In this document: positions 47,306 through 56,474 of the stretch, one piece after another
Numbering within the stretch: the stretch's first letter is position 1
Layout of the letters: each line of letters begins with the position of its first letter
Assembly (NCBI GenBank): GCA_039029535.1
Contig: JBCCFW010000007.1
Span: 1-64,000 of the forward strand
DNA: 64,000 nucleotides
Reading direction: 5' to 3'
DNA from: JBCCFW01 sp039029535
Lineage (GTDB): Bacteria > Acidobacteriota > JBCCFW01
Translations under genes and position numbers: made by a program
The notes under the pieces: generated by a model
Database searches by the model: none
What the model saw: the letters and a program-made list of their open reading frames with translations, nothing else
What the model was told of the DNA's origin: nothing

Positions 47306-49726
47306 ATGAAGGTTTCGCTGGAGTGGCTCAGTGAGTACGTGGACCTGCCCGCGGATCTCGAGCCGAAGACGCTGGCACACGACCTCACGATGTCGACGGT
47401 GGAGGTCGAGCAAGTCATCCACGTGGCCGCGAGCCTCCGTGACGTCGTCCTCGGCGCGGTGGTGAGCGTGCGCCCTCACGACGAGGGCAAGGGCCTGTCG
47501 GTGGTCGAGGTCGACGCAGGCGGGGCGACCGTGCAGGTCGTCTCCGCCGCCACCAACCTGCGCGAAGGGCTGCGCGTGCCCTTCGCCGGACCCGGTGCGA
47601 TCGTCTTCGATCGCGACGGCAACGAGACGACCATCACCGAGACGAAGGTGGCTGGCGTCGAGAGTCACGGGATGATCTGCGCCGGCACCGAGCTGGGCCA
47701 GGTCGGCCTGCTCGGCAGCAGTGACGACGGGCTGGCGCCGGACCTCGCCGAGTGGGGCGGGGAGCCGGGCGACGACCTTGCCGGCGTGCTCGGTCTCGAC
47801 GACGTCGTGCTCGAGATCGACAACAAGTCGCTCACCAACCGACCCGATCTCTGGTGTCACCACGGCGTCGCGCGAGAGCTGGCCGCGATCTACGACCTTC
47901 CCTTGAAGGAGCCGACGGTCGTCGCGCCGCCGACCGAGGACGGCGGGCTCGTGGTCGAGATCGAGTCGCCCGAGCTCTGCGGACGCTACACGGCGACCCT
48001 CGTCGAGGGCGTGCCGGTCGAGGCGGCGCCGACGTGGATGCGCAGCCGGCTGGCGCGAGTCGATCAGCGTCCGATCAACCTCCTCGTCGACCTCACCAAC
48101 TACGTGATGATGTCGGTCGGTCAGCCGAGCCACGCCTTCGACGCCCGTGACGTCGAGGGCGTCATCAAGGTCCGACCGGCCCGACCAGCGGAGTCGATCA
48201 CGTTGCTCGACGCCAGCTCTCATGAGCTGGAAGAGCGCGACCTCGTCATCGCCAATGCCGAGCGCGCCATCGCGCTGGCGGGGGTGATGGGTGGTGAGGA
48301 TGCCGTTCGCGACGACACGGCCTCGCTGCTGCTGGAGGTCGCGTCCTTCGATCCCACCGGCGTGCGACGCACGGCCACCCGTCACGGCCTGCGCACGGAG
48401 AGCTCGTCGCGCTTCGAGAAGGGCATCGACCCCGCGCGGGTCGACCTCGGCCTGGGCATGCTCCTCGCGTTGCTCGGCGAGCTCTGTCCCGACGCGAAGG
48501 TGCAAGCGACCAAGGACGCCTTCCCGCGACCAGCCGAGTCCGTCACCGTGCGGGTGAAGGTCGACACGATCGAGCGTCGTCTCGGACAGGCGCTCGGGCA
48601 GGAGCGCATCCTCGGCCTGCTCGATCGACTCGGCTTCTCCACGGTGGCCGAGGGCGGCGAGCTCGTCGTCTCGGTGCCGTCCTGGCGGGCGACCGGCGAC
48701 GTGTCGCTGCCGGCCGACATCGTCGAGGAGGTCGGACGTCTCCACGGCTACGAGCGCTTCGACTTCGTGCCGCCGCGGATCGAGCTGACCGAGCCCGTGC
48801 TCCAGCCGCGGCCGCGGCTGAGCCGCCGGCTGCTCGAGTACTTCGCGCACCGTGGTCAGATGCGTGAGATCAAGAGCGCTCCCTGGACGCACGAGAAGTG
48901 GCTCGACGCTTCCGGGCTCGAGGAGCCGCGGCTGGCCCTCGCCACGCCGCCGTCTCCCGAGGAGCGCTGGCTCCAGGCCTCGCTGGTGCCGCCGCTGCTG
49001 CAGGCCATCGCCTCGAACCTGCGCTGGTCCACGAGCTTCCGGGTCTTCGAGCTGGCGCGGGTCTTCCGCGACGAAAGCTGGGCGACCACTGAAGGCTCGA
49101 GCGAGTCGCTGCCGCATCAGCCCCGACACCTCGCTGGTGCCCTGGTCGGAGACGACGCGGCCGCGCTGTTCCTCGAAGCCAAGGGGCTCCTCGAGGGGCT
49201 GCGTCGGGGCGTGCATGTCGAGGACCTCCGCCTGGTGACGGGAGTCGAGGTTCCCTGGGCGGAGCCCGCCGGCTGCCTGGGCATCGCCGTGGGCGAGCGC
49301 GTCATCGGCGCCGTCGGCGTGCTGGCCTCGCGCACGCGGCGGCTGGCCGACCTGCGGCGTGCCGAGGCGGTCGTCTTCGAGCTCGACGTCGACGCTCTCG
49401 AGCCCCTGCCGACTCGAGACAACCGTTACGCAGCGCTGCCGCTCTACCCGGAGGTCGACTACGACGTCTCCTTCCTCGTCGATCGCGCGACCACCTGGGA
49501 ACGCGTCGTCGAGGTGGCCGGCGACGTCGACCCGCTCGTGCGTCGCGTGAGCTTCGTCGATCAGTACGTGGGCGAGCAGGTGTCAGGTGACCGCAAGTCG
49601 GTGACCCTGCGTCTCTTCCTGCGGTCCGACGAAGGCACCCTCGTCCGCGAGCAGATCGATGCCGCGGCGAGCCAGGTCATGGACCGGCTGAAGGAGACGC
49701 TGGGCGCGGAGATTCGCTCGGCCTGA
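47306..49726 (+). CDS. pheT: Phenylalanine-tRNA ligase beta subunit
   Basis: An 806-residue partner of PheS. ATG 47306 opens with the family start KVSLEWLSEYVDLP. Domains in order: tRNA-binding EMAP-like fold (LGAVVSVRPHDEG), B3/B4 editing domain (RPINLLVDLTNYVMMSVGQP, SHAFDARDVEG), B5 (RRTATRHGLRTESSSRFEKG; PADIVEEVGRLHGYERFDF), and the C-terminal ferredoxin-like anticodon-binding domain (YPEVDYDVSFLVD; FLRSDEGTLVREQIDAAASQ). Length is as expected. It follows pheS by 11 bp. Confidence 0.94.
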   Translation: MKVSLEWLSEYVDLPADLEPKTLAHDLTMSTVEVEQVIHVAASLRDVVLGAVVSVRPHDEGKGLSVVEVDAGGATVQVVSAATNLREGLRVPFAGPGAIVFDRDGNETTITETKVAGVESHGMICAGTELGQVGLLGSSDDGLAPDLAEWGGEPGDDLAGVLGLDDVVLEIDNKSLTNRPDLWCHHGVARELAAIYDLPLKEPTVVAPPTEDGGLVVEIESPELCGRYTATLVEGVPVEAAPTWMRSRLARVDQRPINLLVDLTNYVMMSVGQPSHAFDARDVEGVIKVRPARPAESITLLDASSHELEERDLVIANAERAIALAGVMGGEDAVRDDTASLLLEVASFDPTGVRRTATRHGLRTESSSRFEKGIDPARVDLGLGMLLALLGELCPDAKVQATKDAFPRPAESVTVRVKVDTIERRLGQALGQERILGLLDRLGFSTVAEGGELVVSVPSWRATGDVSLPADIVEEVGRLHGYERFDFVPPRIELTEPVLQPRPRLSRRLLEYFAHRGQMREIKSAPWTHEKWLDASGLEEPRLALATPPSPEERWLQASLVPPLLQAIASNLRWSTSFRVFELARVFRDESWATTEGSSESLPHQPRHLAGALVGDDAAALFLEAKGLLEGLRRGVHVEDLRLVTGVEVPWAEPAGCLGIAVGERVIGAVGVLASRTRRLADLRRAEAVVFELDVDALEPLPTRDNRYAALPLYPEVDYDVSFLVDRATTWERVVEVAGDVDPLVRRVSFVDQYVGEQVSGDRKSVTLRLFLRSDEGTLVREQIDAAASQVMDRLKETLGAEIRSA

Positions 49727-49761
49727 GCGTCCCGCTCGTCTCGACAAGTGAACGCCCGGGT

Positions 49762-49790
49762 TTGAGCCGGACGTGGTCACCGACTTAGCG
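49762..49790 (+). promoter_or_regulatory. Weak promoter candidate before the protease/hydrolase fusion gene
   Basis: TTGAGC (49762-49767), 17-bp spacer, TTAGCG (49785-49790); transcription would start about 38 nt before the ATG at 49835. The -10 is a poor match, so this rests on spacing and position. Confidence 0.35.
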
Positions 49791-49834
49791 TGGGTGGTCA
49801 CGCCGGCTCTTCCGCGTTTTCTCAGGAGAGACCC

Positions 49835-51676
49835 ATGCCTTCTCGTCGGACCTCGACCCTGGACGGCTTCACGCTCAACGCCCTGCCCGACATCCCCGAC
49901 TATCGCGACCGGTACTACGAGCCCACGCTCCAGCCGCTGGCTTCGGAGGTGGCGCCGCCGGAGGACACCGTCATCCTCGACCAGGGGCAGGAGGGTGCCT
50001 GCACGGGCTTCGGCCTGGCGGCCGTGGTCAACCTGCTCCACGCCCGGCAGGAGCGGGACGTCCAGGTCAGCGCGCGGATGCTCTACGAGATGGCCAAGCG
50101 TCACGACGAGTGGCCCGGCACGGAGTACGCCGGCTCGAGCTGTCGCGGCGCCATCAAGGGCTGGTACCACATGGGCGTCTGCAAGGACTCGCTCTGGAAG
50201 TACCGGTCGGAACAGCCAGGCAACCTGACGATCACGCGGGCCAAGGACGCGCGGGCTCAGACCCTCGGCGCCTACTACCGCATCCGCAAGAACATCGTCG
50301 ACATGCACGCGGCGATCAACGAGGTCGGTGCGGTCTACGCTTCGGCCGAGGTTCACGAGGGCTGGAGGCGCTCGGCCGCGCGCGGCGGGCGGATCCCGCT
50401 CAAGGCACGCAAGACGGGTGGCCACGCCTTCGCCATCGTCGGCTACGACGACGAGGGCTTCCACGTCCAGAACTCCTGGGGAGAGCGCTGGGGCAACAAG
50501 GGCATCGCGCTCTGGACCTACGAGGACTGGATGGAGAACGTCCGGGACGCCTGGGTCGTGCAGCTCGCCCTGTCGACGCCCGGTCTCTACTCGCGGCGGA
50601 GCCTGTCGGGTGGCCCGGCCGGCGGGCGAGCCCAAGGGTCCCGCTCCACGCGTCGTGACGAGATCGCCGGTCACTTCGTCCACGTCGACGACGGCCGCTT
50701 CCACGATCACGGCAAGTACTGGAGCAACCTGGACGACGTGAAGGAGACCGCCGAGCTCGTCGCGCAGAGCGACAAGTACGAGCACCTCCTGTTCTACGCC
50801 CACGGCGGGCTCAACAGCGTGAAGGCCTCGGCCGCGCGGATCGCGGCGATGCGCGACACCTTCAAGGCCAACGGCATCTACCCGTACCACGTCATGTACG
50901 ACACGGGGCTGCTGGAAGAGCTCAAGGACGTCATCTTCGGCAAGAAGGGCGACGCCGACGAGCGGGCCGGGGGCTTCTTCGACTGGACCGACCGGATCAT
51001 CGAGCGGGCTGCGCGTCGTCCGGGGCGGGCCCTGTGGCGAGAGATGAAGCAGGGGGCACGGCTGGCCTTCAAGGGACGCACGAGCCCCGGCTCCCAGTCG
51101 CTCAAGGCCTTCCTCGACGCCCTGGCCAAGCCCGGCGCGAAGAAGAAGAAGATCCACCTCGTCGGTCACAGCACCGGCGGCATCCTGCACTCGCATCTCG
51201 TCGAGGCGCTCGAGCAGCTCAAGAAGCCGATCCGGCTGAGCTCGGTGTCTCTCATGGCGCCGGCCAACACGTTGGAGCAGTTCCAGGAGACCTACCTGCC
51301 TCGTCTCGGCGGGAAGGGCTTCGGCATCGACGAGATGCACGTGTACGCGCTGAATGATCGGCTCGAGCGCGACGACAAGGTGACCGTCGCCTATCGGAAG
51401 TCGTTGCTCTACCTCGTCTCCCGGTCCTTCGAGGAGGTGATCCGCCCGCCGACGCCACTGGCGGGGATGCAGCGTCACGCCAAGCCGCTCGAGAAGCACG
51501 ACCCGAAGCGGCTCTCCTTCCACTACAGCAACGGCATCGCCTCGCCGCGGGACCGCACGAACAGCACGACCCACGGCGGTTTCGACAACGACCCCAAGAC
51601 CATGAACGACGTCTTGAAGGTCGTGCTGGGGCGCAAGCCTGGGGTGGAGTTCACCGAGGAGACGCTCGACTGGTAG
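49835..51676 (+). CDS. Papain-like cysteine protease fused to alpha/beta hydrolase
   Basis: A 613-residue protein; ATG 49835 with CAGGAGAG upstream. No signal peptide or membrane segment. Domain 1 (about 15-255) is a C1A (papain) peptidase: Cys56 in DQGQEGACTGFGLAAVVNLL, His197 in KTGGHAFAIVGYDDEG, Asn213 in VQNSWGERWGNKG. There is no propeptide, only about 45 residues before the catalytic core. A Gly/Ser/Arg-rich linker (about 258-285) leads to domain 2 (about 290-585): YEHLLFYAHGGLNSVKASAA, then HLVGHSTGGILHSHL with Ser446 in the GxSxG elbow. Both active sites appear intact. The cellular role is unknown; a stress, defence or effector-type function is possible. Ends with TAG. Confidence 0.8.
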   Translation: MPSRRTSTLDGFTLNALPDIPDYRDRYYEPTLQPLASEVAPPEDTVILDQGQEGACTGFGLAAVVNLLHARQERDVQVSARMLYEMAKRHDEWPGTEYAGSSCRGAIKGWYHMGVCKDSLWKYRSEQPGNLTITRAKDARAQTLGAYYRIRKNIVDMHAAINEVGAVYASAEVHEGWRRSAARGGRIPLKARKTGGHAFAIVGYDDEGFHVQNSWGERWGNKGIALWTYEDWMENVRDAWVVQLALSTPGLYSRRSLSGGPAGGRAQGSRSTRRDEIAGHFVHVDDGRFHDHGKYWSNLDDVKETAELVAQSDKYEHLLFYAHGGLNSVKASAARIAAMRDTFKANGIYPYHVMYDTGLLEELKDVIFGKKGDADERAGGFFDWTDRIIERAARRPGRALWREMKQGARLAFKGRTSPGSQSLKAFLDALAKPGAKKKKIHLVGHSTGGILHSHLVEALEQLKKPIRLSSVSLMAPANTLEQFQETYLPRLGGKGFGIDEMHVYALNDRLERDDKVTVAYRKSLLYLVSRSFEEVIRPPTPLAGMQRHAKPLEKHDPKRLSFHYSNGIASPRDRTNSTTHGGFDNDPKTMNDVLKVVLGRKPGVEFTEETLDW

Positions 51677-51697
51677 CGAGCAGTCTCCTCGGCGGCC

Positions 51698-53488
51698 TCA
51701 ACGGCAGGGCTCGACGGGTTGGGGGCGGGAGCGGCCGTAGCTGTCTCGCCCAAGCGACGACAGGCTGCCGTCGTCGCCGACCGACACCACCAGGTAGTAG
51801 ACGTTGCCGTCCGGAAGCTCGACCTGAGCTTCCGGCTCGGAGAGATCGCAGGGCGCCACGGGACGGTGGTCGTAGGTGCCCGTGGCCGCGAGCCGATCGA
51901 GGTCGCCGACGACGATCTGGTAGCGCTGACCCTGGGTCTCTTCCCACACGACGTCGAGAGCCGTCGTGATCACCGGCTTGGTGAGGATGAGAGGGTCGGC
52001 CCAGGTCCGGACGTCCAGGGCGGAGGGCTCGTCGGGGTGACCCTCGGAGAGGGCGCTGAGGACCATCAAGGTGGTCTCCATCCCGTCGGACTCGTCCTGG
52101 AGCGGATCGACGAGGGGGAAGTGCTCCAGGTTGCTCACGCCCACGACCGCCAGCATGTCGCCCTGCACCACGAGGTCTCCCGCGATGGCCAGTGGGTAGG
52201 GCGGAAAGTGGCCGATGTCGCGCGAGACCGGTCCGAGCTCCTCCCCGCCGATGCCGAAGGCCCAGTGAACGCCGTCGAAGCTCGGTGTCAGGCGCATCAA
52301 GCCGGTGTCGTCACTCTCGAACCCGCCCTGCGTGTGCAGGCCGCCATCGTCGATGGGCAGGATCGACCCGGCCGGACCTTGGAGGGTCGTGATGAGCGCA
52401 CCGCGATCGTCCATCACCATCCGGCCCACGCCGGGCCCCATGGTCCCGGCGTGGCGGACGGTCTGGCCGTCGGCGGTGATCTTGAGCAAGCCGCTCCGGT
52501 CCGTGAGCTCGGTGGCTCGGAACCAGTCGACGACGGGGAAGAAGGCAGGGTCGGCGACCGACAGGGAGGCGTGCAGCTCGCCACCGGGGTCGACGAGGAG
52601 TCCGCTGACGCCCTGAGTTCCTGGGTAGTAGGTCGACCAGAGCAGCTCGCCGGCGGCCGAGAGCTTCACCAGGACCGCGTTGTCGGTGCCGCTCGCCTCC
52701 GGGTAGAGGGCGTCGACGATGGGGAACCCCGCGCTCTCGTACTCGCGAACGCCGACGTAGAGGCCGCCATCCGGCCCGACGGCGATCTCGCGGATGCTCT
52801 CGCCACCGTCACCACCGAGATAGGTCGAGTACACCAGTGAGCCGTCGGCCCCGATTCGGGTGATGAAGGCATCGGAGTAGCCCGACAGCTCGTCCTGGAT
52901 GGGGTTCATGGTCACGAGCTCTGCGTCGTGGGTCGTGCCGACCAACAGCAGCGAGCCGTCCTCGTCGAGATGGAGACCGCTCACGCTGCCGTGATAGCTC
53001 AGGAAGTCGAAGGACGCTGCGTCTGCGGCAAGTCGCCCGACGAATCCCTCCTCGGAGTCGAAGGTGTCGTCGAAGGGCTCCACCAGCGGCAGCTCCTTTC
53101 GACAGTGGCCGGCGAACGAGACGCGACCCAGGTCGTCGACGGTGAGCGTGTCGACGCTGATCGGGCCTCCATCGGGAGTGCCGTCACCGATGTAGGTGTA
53201 CCAAACCAGGCTCGGCACGGTCGGGTCGATCTTCGCGATGAAGGCTCCGGTGCCGGCTTCTTCCACGACTCCCGGCGTCGCCAGGCCCGGGCTTCGCGTC
53301 CCACCGCCGAGATAGAGCATGCCGTCCGCTCCGAGCGCGATCGTGTAGGAGGCATCCCATTCGCTCCCACCGAGGAAGGTCGAGAAGTCCAGGTCGGGGC
53401 CTGCTTGAGCCGGCATTGCCAGCGAGGCCAGGAACAGGGCTGACGAGAGACGATGCAGCATGAGACTGGGGGAGAAGCGAGCAGTCAT
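51698..53488 (-). CDS. Secreted SBBP-type beta-propeller protein
   Basis: A 596-residue exported protein. ATG 53488 (GAGGAGG upstream) opens a signal peptide (LMLHRLSSALFLASLAMPAQA). The mature part starts DLDFSTFLGGSEWDASYTIA and repeats the bacterial beta-propeller pattern (STYLGG, AVGPDGGLYVG, SAAGELLWSTYYPGTQG), about seven blades. A C-terminal fibronectin-III-like region follows (ALDVVWEETQGQRYQIVVGD, VYYLVVSVGDDGSL). There is no dockerin. Surface or extracellular location is expected. Its 3' end is 21 bp from the end of the convergent fusion gene. Confidence 0.72.
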   Translation of the reverse strand: MTARFSPSLMLHRLSSALFLASLAMPAQAGPDLDFSTFLGGSEWDASYTIALGADGMLYLGGGTRSPGLATPGVVEEAGTGAFIAKIDPTVPSLVWYTYIGDGTPDGGPISVDTLTVDDLGRVSFAGHCRKELPLVEPFDDTFDSEEGFVGRLAADAASFDFLSYHGSVSGLHLDEDGSLLLVGTTHDAELVTMNPIQDELSGYSDAFITRIGADGSLVYSTYLGGDGGESIREIAVGPDGGLYVGVREYESAGFPIVDALYPEASGTDNAVLVKLSAAGELLWSTYYPGTQGVSGLLVDPGGELHASLSVADPAFFPVVDWFRATELTDRSGLLKITADGQTVRHAGTMGPGVGRMVMDDRGALITTLQGPAGSILPIDDGGLHTQGGFESDDTGLMRLTPSFDGVHWAFGIGGEELGPVSRDIGHFPPYPLAIAGDLVVQGDMLAVVGVSNLEHFPLVDPLQDESDGMETTLMVLSALSEGHPDEPSALDVRTWADPLILTKPVITTALDVVWEETQGQRYQIVVGDLDRLAATGTYDHRPVAPCDLSEPEAQVELPDGNVYYLVVSVGDDGSLSSLGRDSYGRSRPQPVEPCR

Positions 53489-53605
53489 CGGGAACCTCCT
53501 CGGGAGCCCGCCATCGCGAGCTGACGAACGGAGGATCGTCGGCGCTCCCCATCCGAACAAGTCGTGCCGTAACATCTTCCCCCAGTCAGCTTCGGGAGGT
53601 CGGTC

Positions 53606-55420
53606 ATGGAGCACGAGCGACGAACGAGTGAGGACCAGGTCGGCGAGGTGCTCCGTTCGCGGCGCGAGGCAGCCGGGCTCTCGAAATCCCGGCTCGCCGA
53701 GCTGACCGGGCTCGACCGAGCGACCTTGAGAGCGGGTGAGCAAGGCCAGGACGCACGTGCCTCGACTCTCGAGGCCTACCTGCTCGCGTTGCCCGAGCTC
53801 TCACCGGCAGAGCTCTTTCCCGAGATTCCCGTGCGTCGTCCGCCTTCCAGTGAAGGGGCCTGGCGTCACGTGAAGGACGCGCGGCTGCTGCGCTGCGACG
53901 CGATCGAGCGCAGCGTGCGTCGTGGCGACGACGGTCGCCTGCGTTGCTCCCTCGAGACACGCGGGCTGAGACAGGGTCGCGCGGACCTCGACGATCCGGC
54001 GCATCGGTTGCGATTGATGAGGATCGCGAGCCGCGCGTCCGGCGACTTGGCCCTGCGCCTGGCCGAGCTCGTCTCGGGTTGGCGTGGAGAGGAGACGCGA
54101 GTGGACGACGCCGGTGTCGAGCACGTCTTCTGGGTCGACGGGTCGGGTCGGACGCCGTCGTTCGGACACCGCAGCACGCGAGTCGTCGAGCCCCGCACGG
54201 GCTCACGCAACCCGGGCTTGCCGGCGCTGGCCACCGGCTGCCACGTGTCCGTTCACGTTCCGTGCCGTGAGCTCACGCTGCGGCTCATGGCGCCGGAGCT
54301 CGACGAGGCGGAGGCTCGTCTTCTCACCTGGCCCCACGCGCTGGTGCCCGACGGTCTCGACGACGACCTGTCCTCACTCACTCATCCCGAGGACGACGTC
54401 GCCATCACTCGAGGAGGGGAGGGCGAGCTGGTCGCGCGGGTGCGTCATCCCTTGGTTGGCCTGGACCACGGTCTCGCCGCAGGGCCTGAGCTCGTGAGCA
54501 CGCCCCGGCGTCGACGGCCTCGCTCGACGGTGAAGGTGGACCTCGCCGGGCGACTCCGACGAGTGCGCGAGCGCTCGGGTCACTCGGCCCGCAGTCTCGC
54601 CGATGCCATGGGTCGGTCGGCCATGACCGTGCTGCGCGCGGAGGGAGGTCGCGATCCTCAGCGCTCGTCACTGGTCGGCTACCTCCAGGCGCTGCCCGAG
54701 CTCTCGGCCTGGGAGCTCTTCGCGGTCACGGCTCGACGCGCCGTGACGCGGCGAGCGGCCTGGGCTCACTACCGCGACCTGTGCAATTGCGAAGCAGACG
54801 AGCAGGTCAAGCTCATCGTCATCGCTCGTAGTGGTAGCTCGCGCATCAGCATCTCCACCGAGGGCTTCCGCTGGCTCGGTCCGACCGACCGTGACCTGAG
54901 CCTGCGGTTGGGGCTCGGTCGCTCCGCGCTCCAGGCAACCCGAGCGGAGCTTCAGTCCATCGACGCGACCAGTCGTCAGGAGGCGCTGCGCATCCGGCGG
55001 GTGCCAGGGCTGCTCGCGGGTCAGGAGCAGCTGCTCAGGGTGCCGTTCGGCCTGGCCCGGGACGGCGTGTCGTTCTCGAGACGGCTGAGCCACGCCAATT
55101 TCTTCTCCCTGACGGCCGCGCGGGCCCGTGAGCGGATGGGGCGGGAGGGGCCTTACCGAGAGGGGGCCACCTTCGGACCCATCCTGCCGAGTCGCCGGCT
55201 CCGCCTGGTCGTGCGCTTCCCCCGGGGGCACGCACCCCACGAGCCGCGCGGTCACGCCTGGCTGACGCCGGACCAGCCGGATTCCGACCGGCCGGGTCTC
55301 GAACGCAGGCTCTATCCGGAGGGGCTCGTGCCGGAGTGGGACGGGCGGGAGCTGTCGCTGAGCACCGAGGCGTCGATGCCGGGAGTCAAGCTGGGCTTGA
55401 GCTGGGGCCTGCCGGACTGA
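53606..55420 (+). CDS. Tandemly duplicated XRE-HTH plus novel-domain protein
   Basis: A 604-residue soluble protein made of two similar halves. Each half opens with a helix-turn-helix (about 13-72 and 312-372). Both HTH units end with nearly identical words, YLLALPELSPAELF and YLQALPELSAWELF. Each is followed by a roughly 220-residue beta-rich domain starting AWRHVKDA or AWAHYRDL and ending with RLRLVVRF-like strands. That domain is not one I recognise. The halves have diverged but keep the same order. GGGAGG precedes ATG 53606. A DNA-binding regulator with two operator contacts in one chain is the simplest reading; the partner domain may sense a ligand. Confidence 0.65.
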   Translation: MEHERRTSEDQVGEVLRSRREAAGLSKSRLAELTGLDRATLRAGEQGQDARASTLEAYLLALPELSPAELFPEIPVRRPPSSEGAWRHVKDARLLRCDAIERSVRRGDDGRLRCSLETRGLRQGRADLDDPAHRLRLMRIASRASGDLALRLAELVSGWRGEETRVDDAGVEHVFWVDGSGRTPSFGHRSTRVVEPRTGSRNPGLPALATGCHVSVHVPCRELTLRLMAPELDEAEARLLTWPHALVPDGLDDDLSSLTHPEDDVAITRGGEGELVARVRHPLVGLDHGLAAGPELVSTPRRRRPRSTVKVDLAGRLRRVRERSGHSARSLADAMGRSAMTVLRAEGGRDPQRSSLVGYLQALPELSAWELFAVTARRAVTRRAAWAHYRDLCNCEADEQVKLIVIARSGSSRISISTEGFRWLGPTDRDLSLRLGLGRSALQATRAELQSIDATSRQEALRIRRVPGLLAGQEQLLRVPFGLARDGVSFSRRLSHANFFSLTAARARERMGREGPYREGATFGPILPSRRLRLVVRFPRGHAPHEPRGHAWLTPDQPDSDRPGLERRLYPEGLVPEWDGRELSLSTEASMPGVKLGLSWGLPD

Positions 55421-55456
55421 GCCGAGGAACGAGTGGTCGCGCTCGTGGGGGAGAGG

Positions 55457-55487
55457 TTGACCATAATCGATGTTCCGGTGCTATGAT
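55457..55487 (+). promoter_or_regulatory. Sigma-70-type promoter for the coiled-coil gene
   Basis: TTGACC (55457-55462) and TATGAT (55482-55487) with a 19-bp spacer, about 100 bp before ATG 55591. Local AT enrichment supports it. Confidence 0.6.
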
Positions 55488-55590
55488 GCGCCGTCCGGGG
55501 CAAGTGGGCTCGGCCGGTCTGGTTCGTCGATGACGCTCCGGATCGGCCGAGTCTCCTTCTTTGCTGATTGCAATGGAGCGAGGGGACGAC

Positions 55591-55923
55591 ATGACCCGCG
55601 TGACCGACCTGAAGAGCCTCGAAGTCCTGGACCAGAAGATCAAGCGGGCCGTCGACCTGGTGACCCGCCTCAAGAGCGAGAACGACGAGCTCTCCGAGGA
55701 AGTCGCCAGCTGGAAAGGCAAGGTCCGTGACACGGCCGAGCAGGGCGCCGAGCTCGAGCAGTTCCGCGTCGACCATGCTCGCCTGAGCGACGACCACGCC
55801 GCGCTTTCCGAGGACCACCAGAGCCTGTCCCGGAAGATGTCCGAGATGCAGTCCGAGCGGAAGGACCTGCTGGACAGGGTGGATGGGCTCATCTCGAAGC
55901 TCGACACCCTCCCCCTGGATTGA
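55591..55923 (+). CDS. Small coiled-coil protein, ZapB-like
   Basis: A 110-residue acidic protein starting ATG 55591 (GAGGGGA upstream). Nearly the whole length is heptad-repeat coiled coil: LKSLEVLDQKIKRAVDLVTR, LKSENDELSEEVASWKGKV, then DHARLSDDHAALSEDHQSL and LLDRVDGLISKLDTL. ZapB-type division proteins share this size and the pattern leading into the C-terminal leucine zipper. The match is general, so cell-division function is tentative. A zapA-like gene does not follow. Confidence 0.6.
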   Translation: MTRVTDLKSLEVLDQKIKRAVDLVTRLKSENDELSEEVASWKGKVRDTAEQGAELEQFRVDHARLSDDHAALSEDHQSLSRKMSEMQSERKDLLDRVDGLISKLDTLPLD

Positions 55924-55944
55924 CGGGTCTTTCGCGGCCTGCGG

Positions 55945-56145
55945 GTGTCGCTTCGTCGCTCGCCTACCAAAGCGTAGGCGTCGCTCCTCGCTCCTACGCA
56001 GGCCACGAAATCCCTCGTCAATCCCTGCCTCGTCGGTAGGCGGCTCGAGCAGGCGTTCGTCTGCCTGAGCGTGTCGCTTCGTCGCTCGCCTACCAGAGCG
56101 TGGACGGCGCTCCTTGCTCCTACGCAGGGCATGAAATCCCTCGCC
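55945..56145. repeat. Two copies of a 75-bp REP-like palindromic repeat
   Basis: Copy 1 (55945-56019) and copy 2 (56071-56145) match at roughly 88% by eye. Both start GTGTCGCTTCGTCGCTCGCC and end ACGAAATCCCTCG or ATGAAATCCCTCG. Copy 1 contains a perfect hairpin CGCCTAC/GTAGGCG (55961-55967 with 55974-55980); copy 2 keeps the left arm with changes on the right. On the minus strand the unit reads GTAGGAGCGAGGAGCGACG, resembling the REP or BIME class of intergenic palindromes. No RAYT transposase gene is nearby. Confidence 0.65.
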
Positions 56146-56159
56146 GGCATTTCCGTGGC

Positions 56160-56474
56160 GAGGGCCCCATGGGCTGGGAGACAGAGTGCTCTCGGCCTCC
56201 AGCGCAGCTCCCCGTCCCCTCCTCCGCGGGGAGCTTCGGGCGCCCCGCTCACCCCCCGCGGGAGCGCCCGAGCGTCGTTGCCGGCTGCTTCTCGCTCTTG
56301 CGGGGCTCCGGCTCCACTGCCTCGGTCTGACACGCCCATTGTCGTCGGCCTCGCGGCAGCGGCCCCGATCGCCCGATAGACTCGAAGGGGTGCCAGTCCC
56401 TCGATCTCCACTTGTCTGTAGGATGATCGAGCGTTAGTTACTGGGTATTGAGAAAACTGATGGGAGGAGGGAGC
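56160..56474 (+). other. Structured non-coding spacer
   Basis: About 300 bp without a supported gene between the repeats and the cohesin-like gene. It holds two adjacent hairpins: AGCTCCCCG/CGGGGAGCT (56206-56214 with 56227-56235) and CGGGCGC/GCGCCCG (56237-56243 with 56264-56270) with further pairing inside. Runs of C and G make a folded RNA plausible. It could be a terminator region or a small RNA. Nothing identifies 6S or another known RNA. Confidence 0.4.

Noticed and set aside
55924..56474. 6S RNA downstream of a Zap-like gene
   Set aside because: The position recalls zapA-ssrS, but I could not trace the long bulged double helix of 6S; the hairpins present are separate and the first part is repeat DNA.
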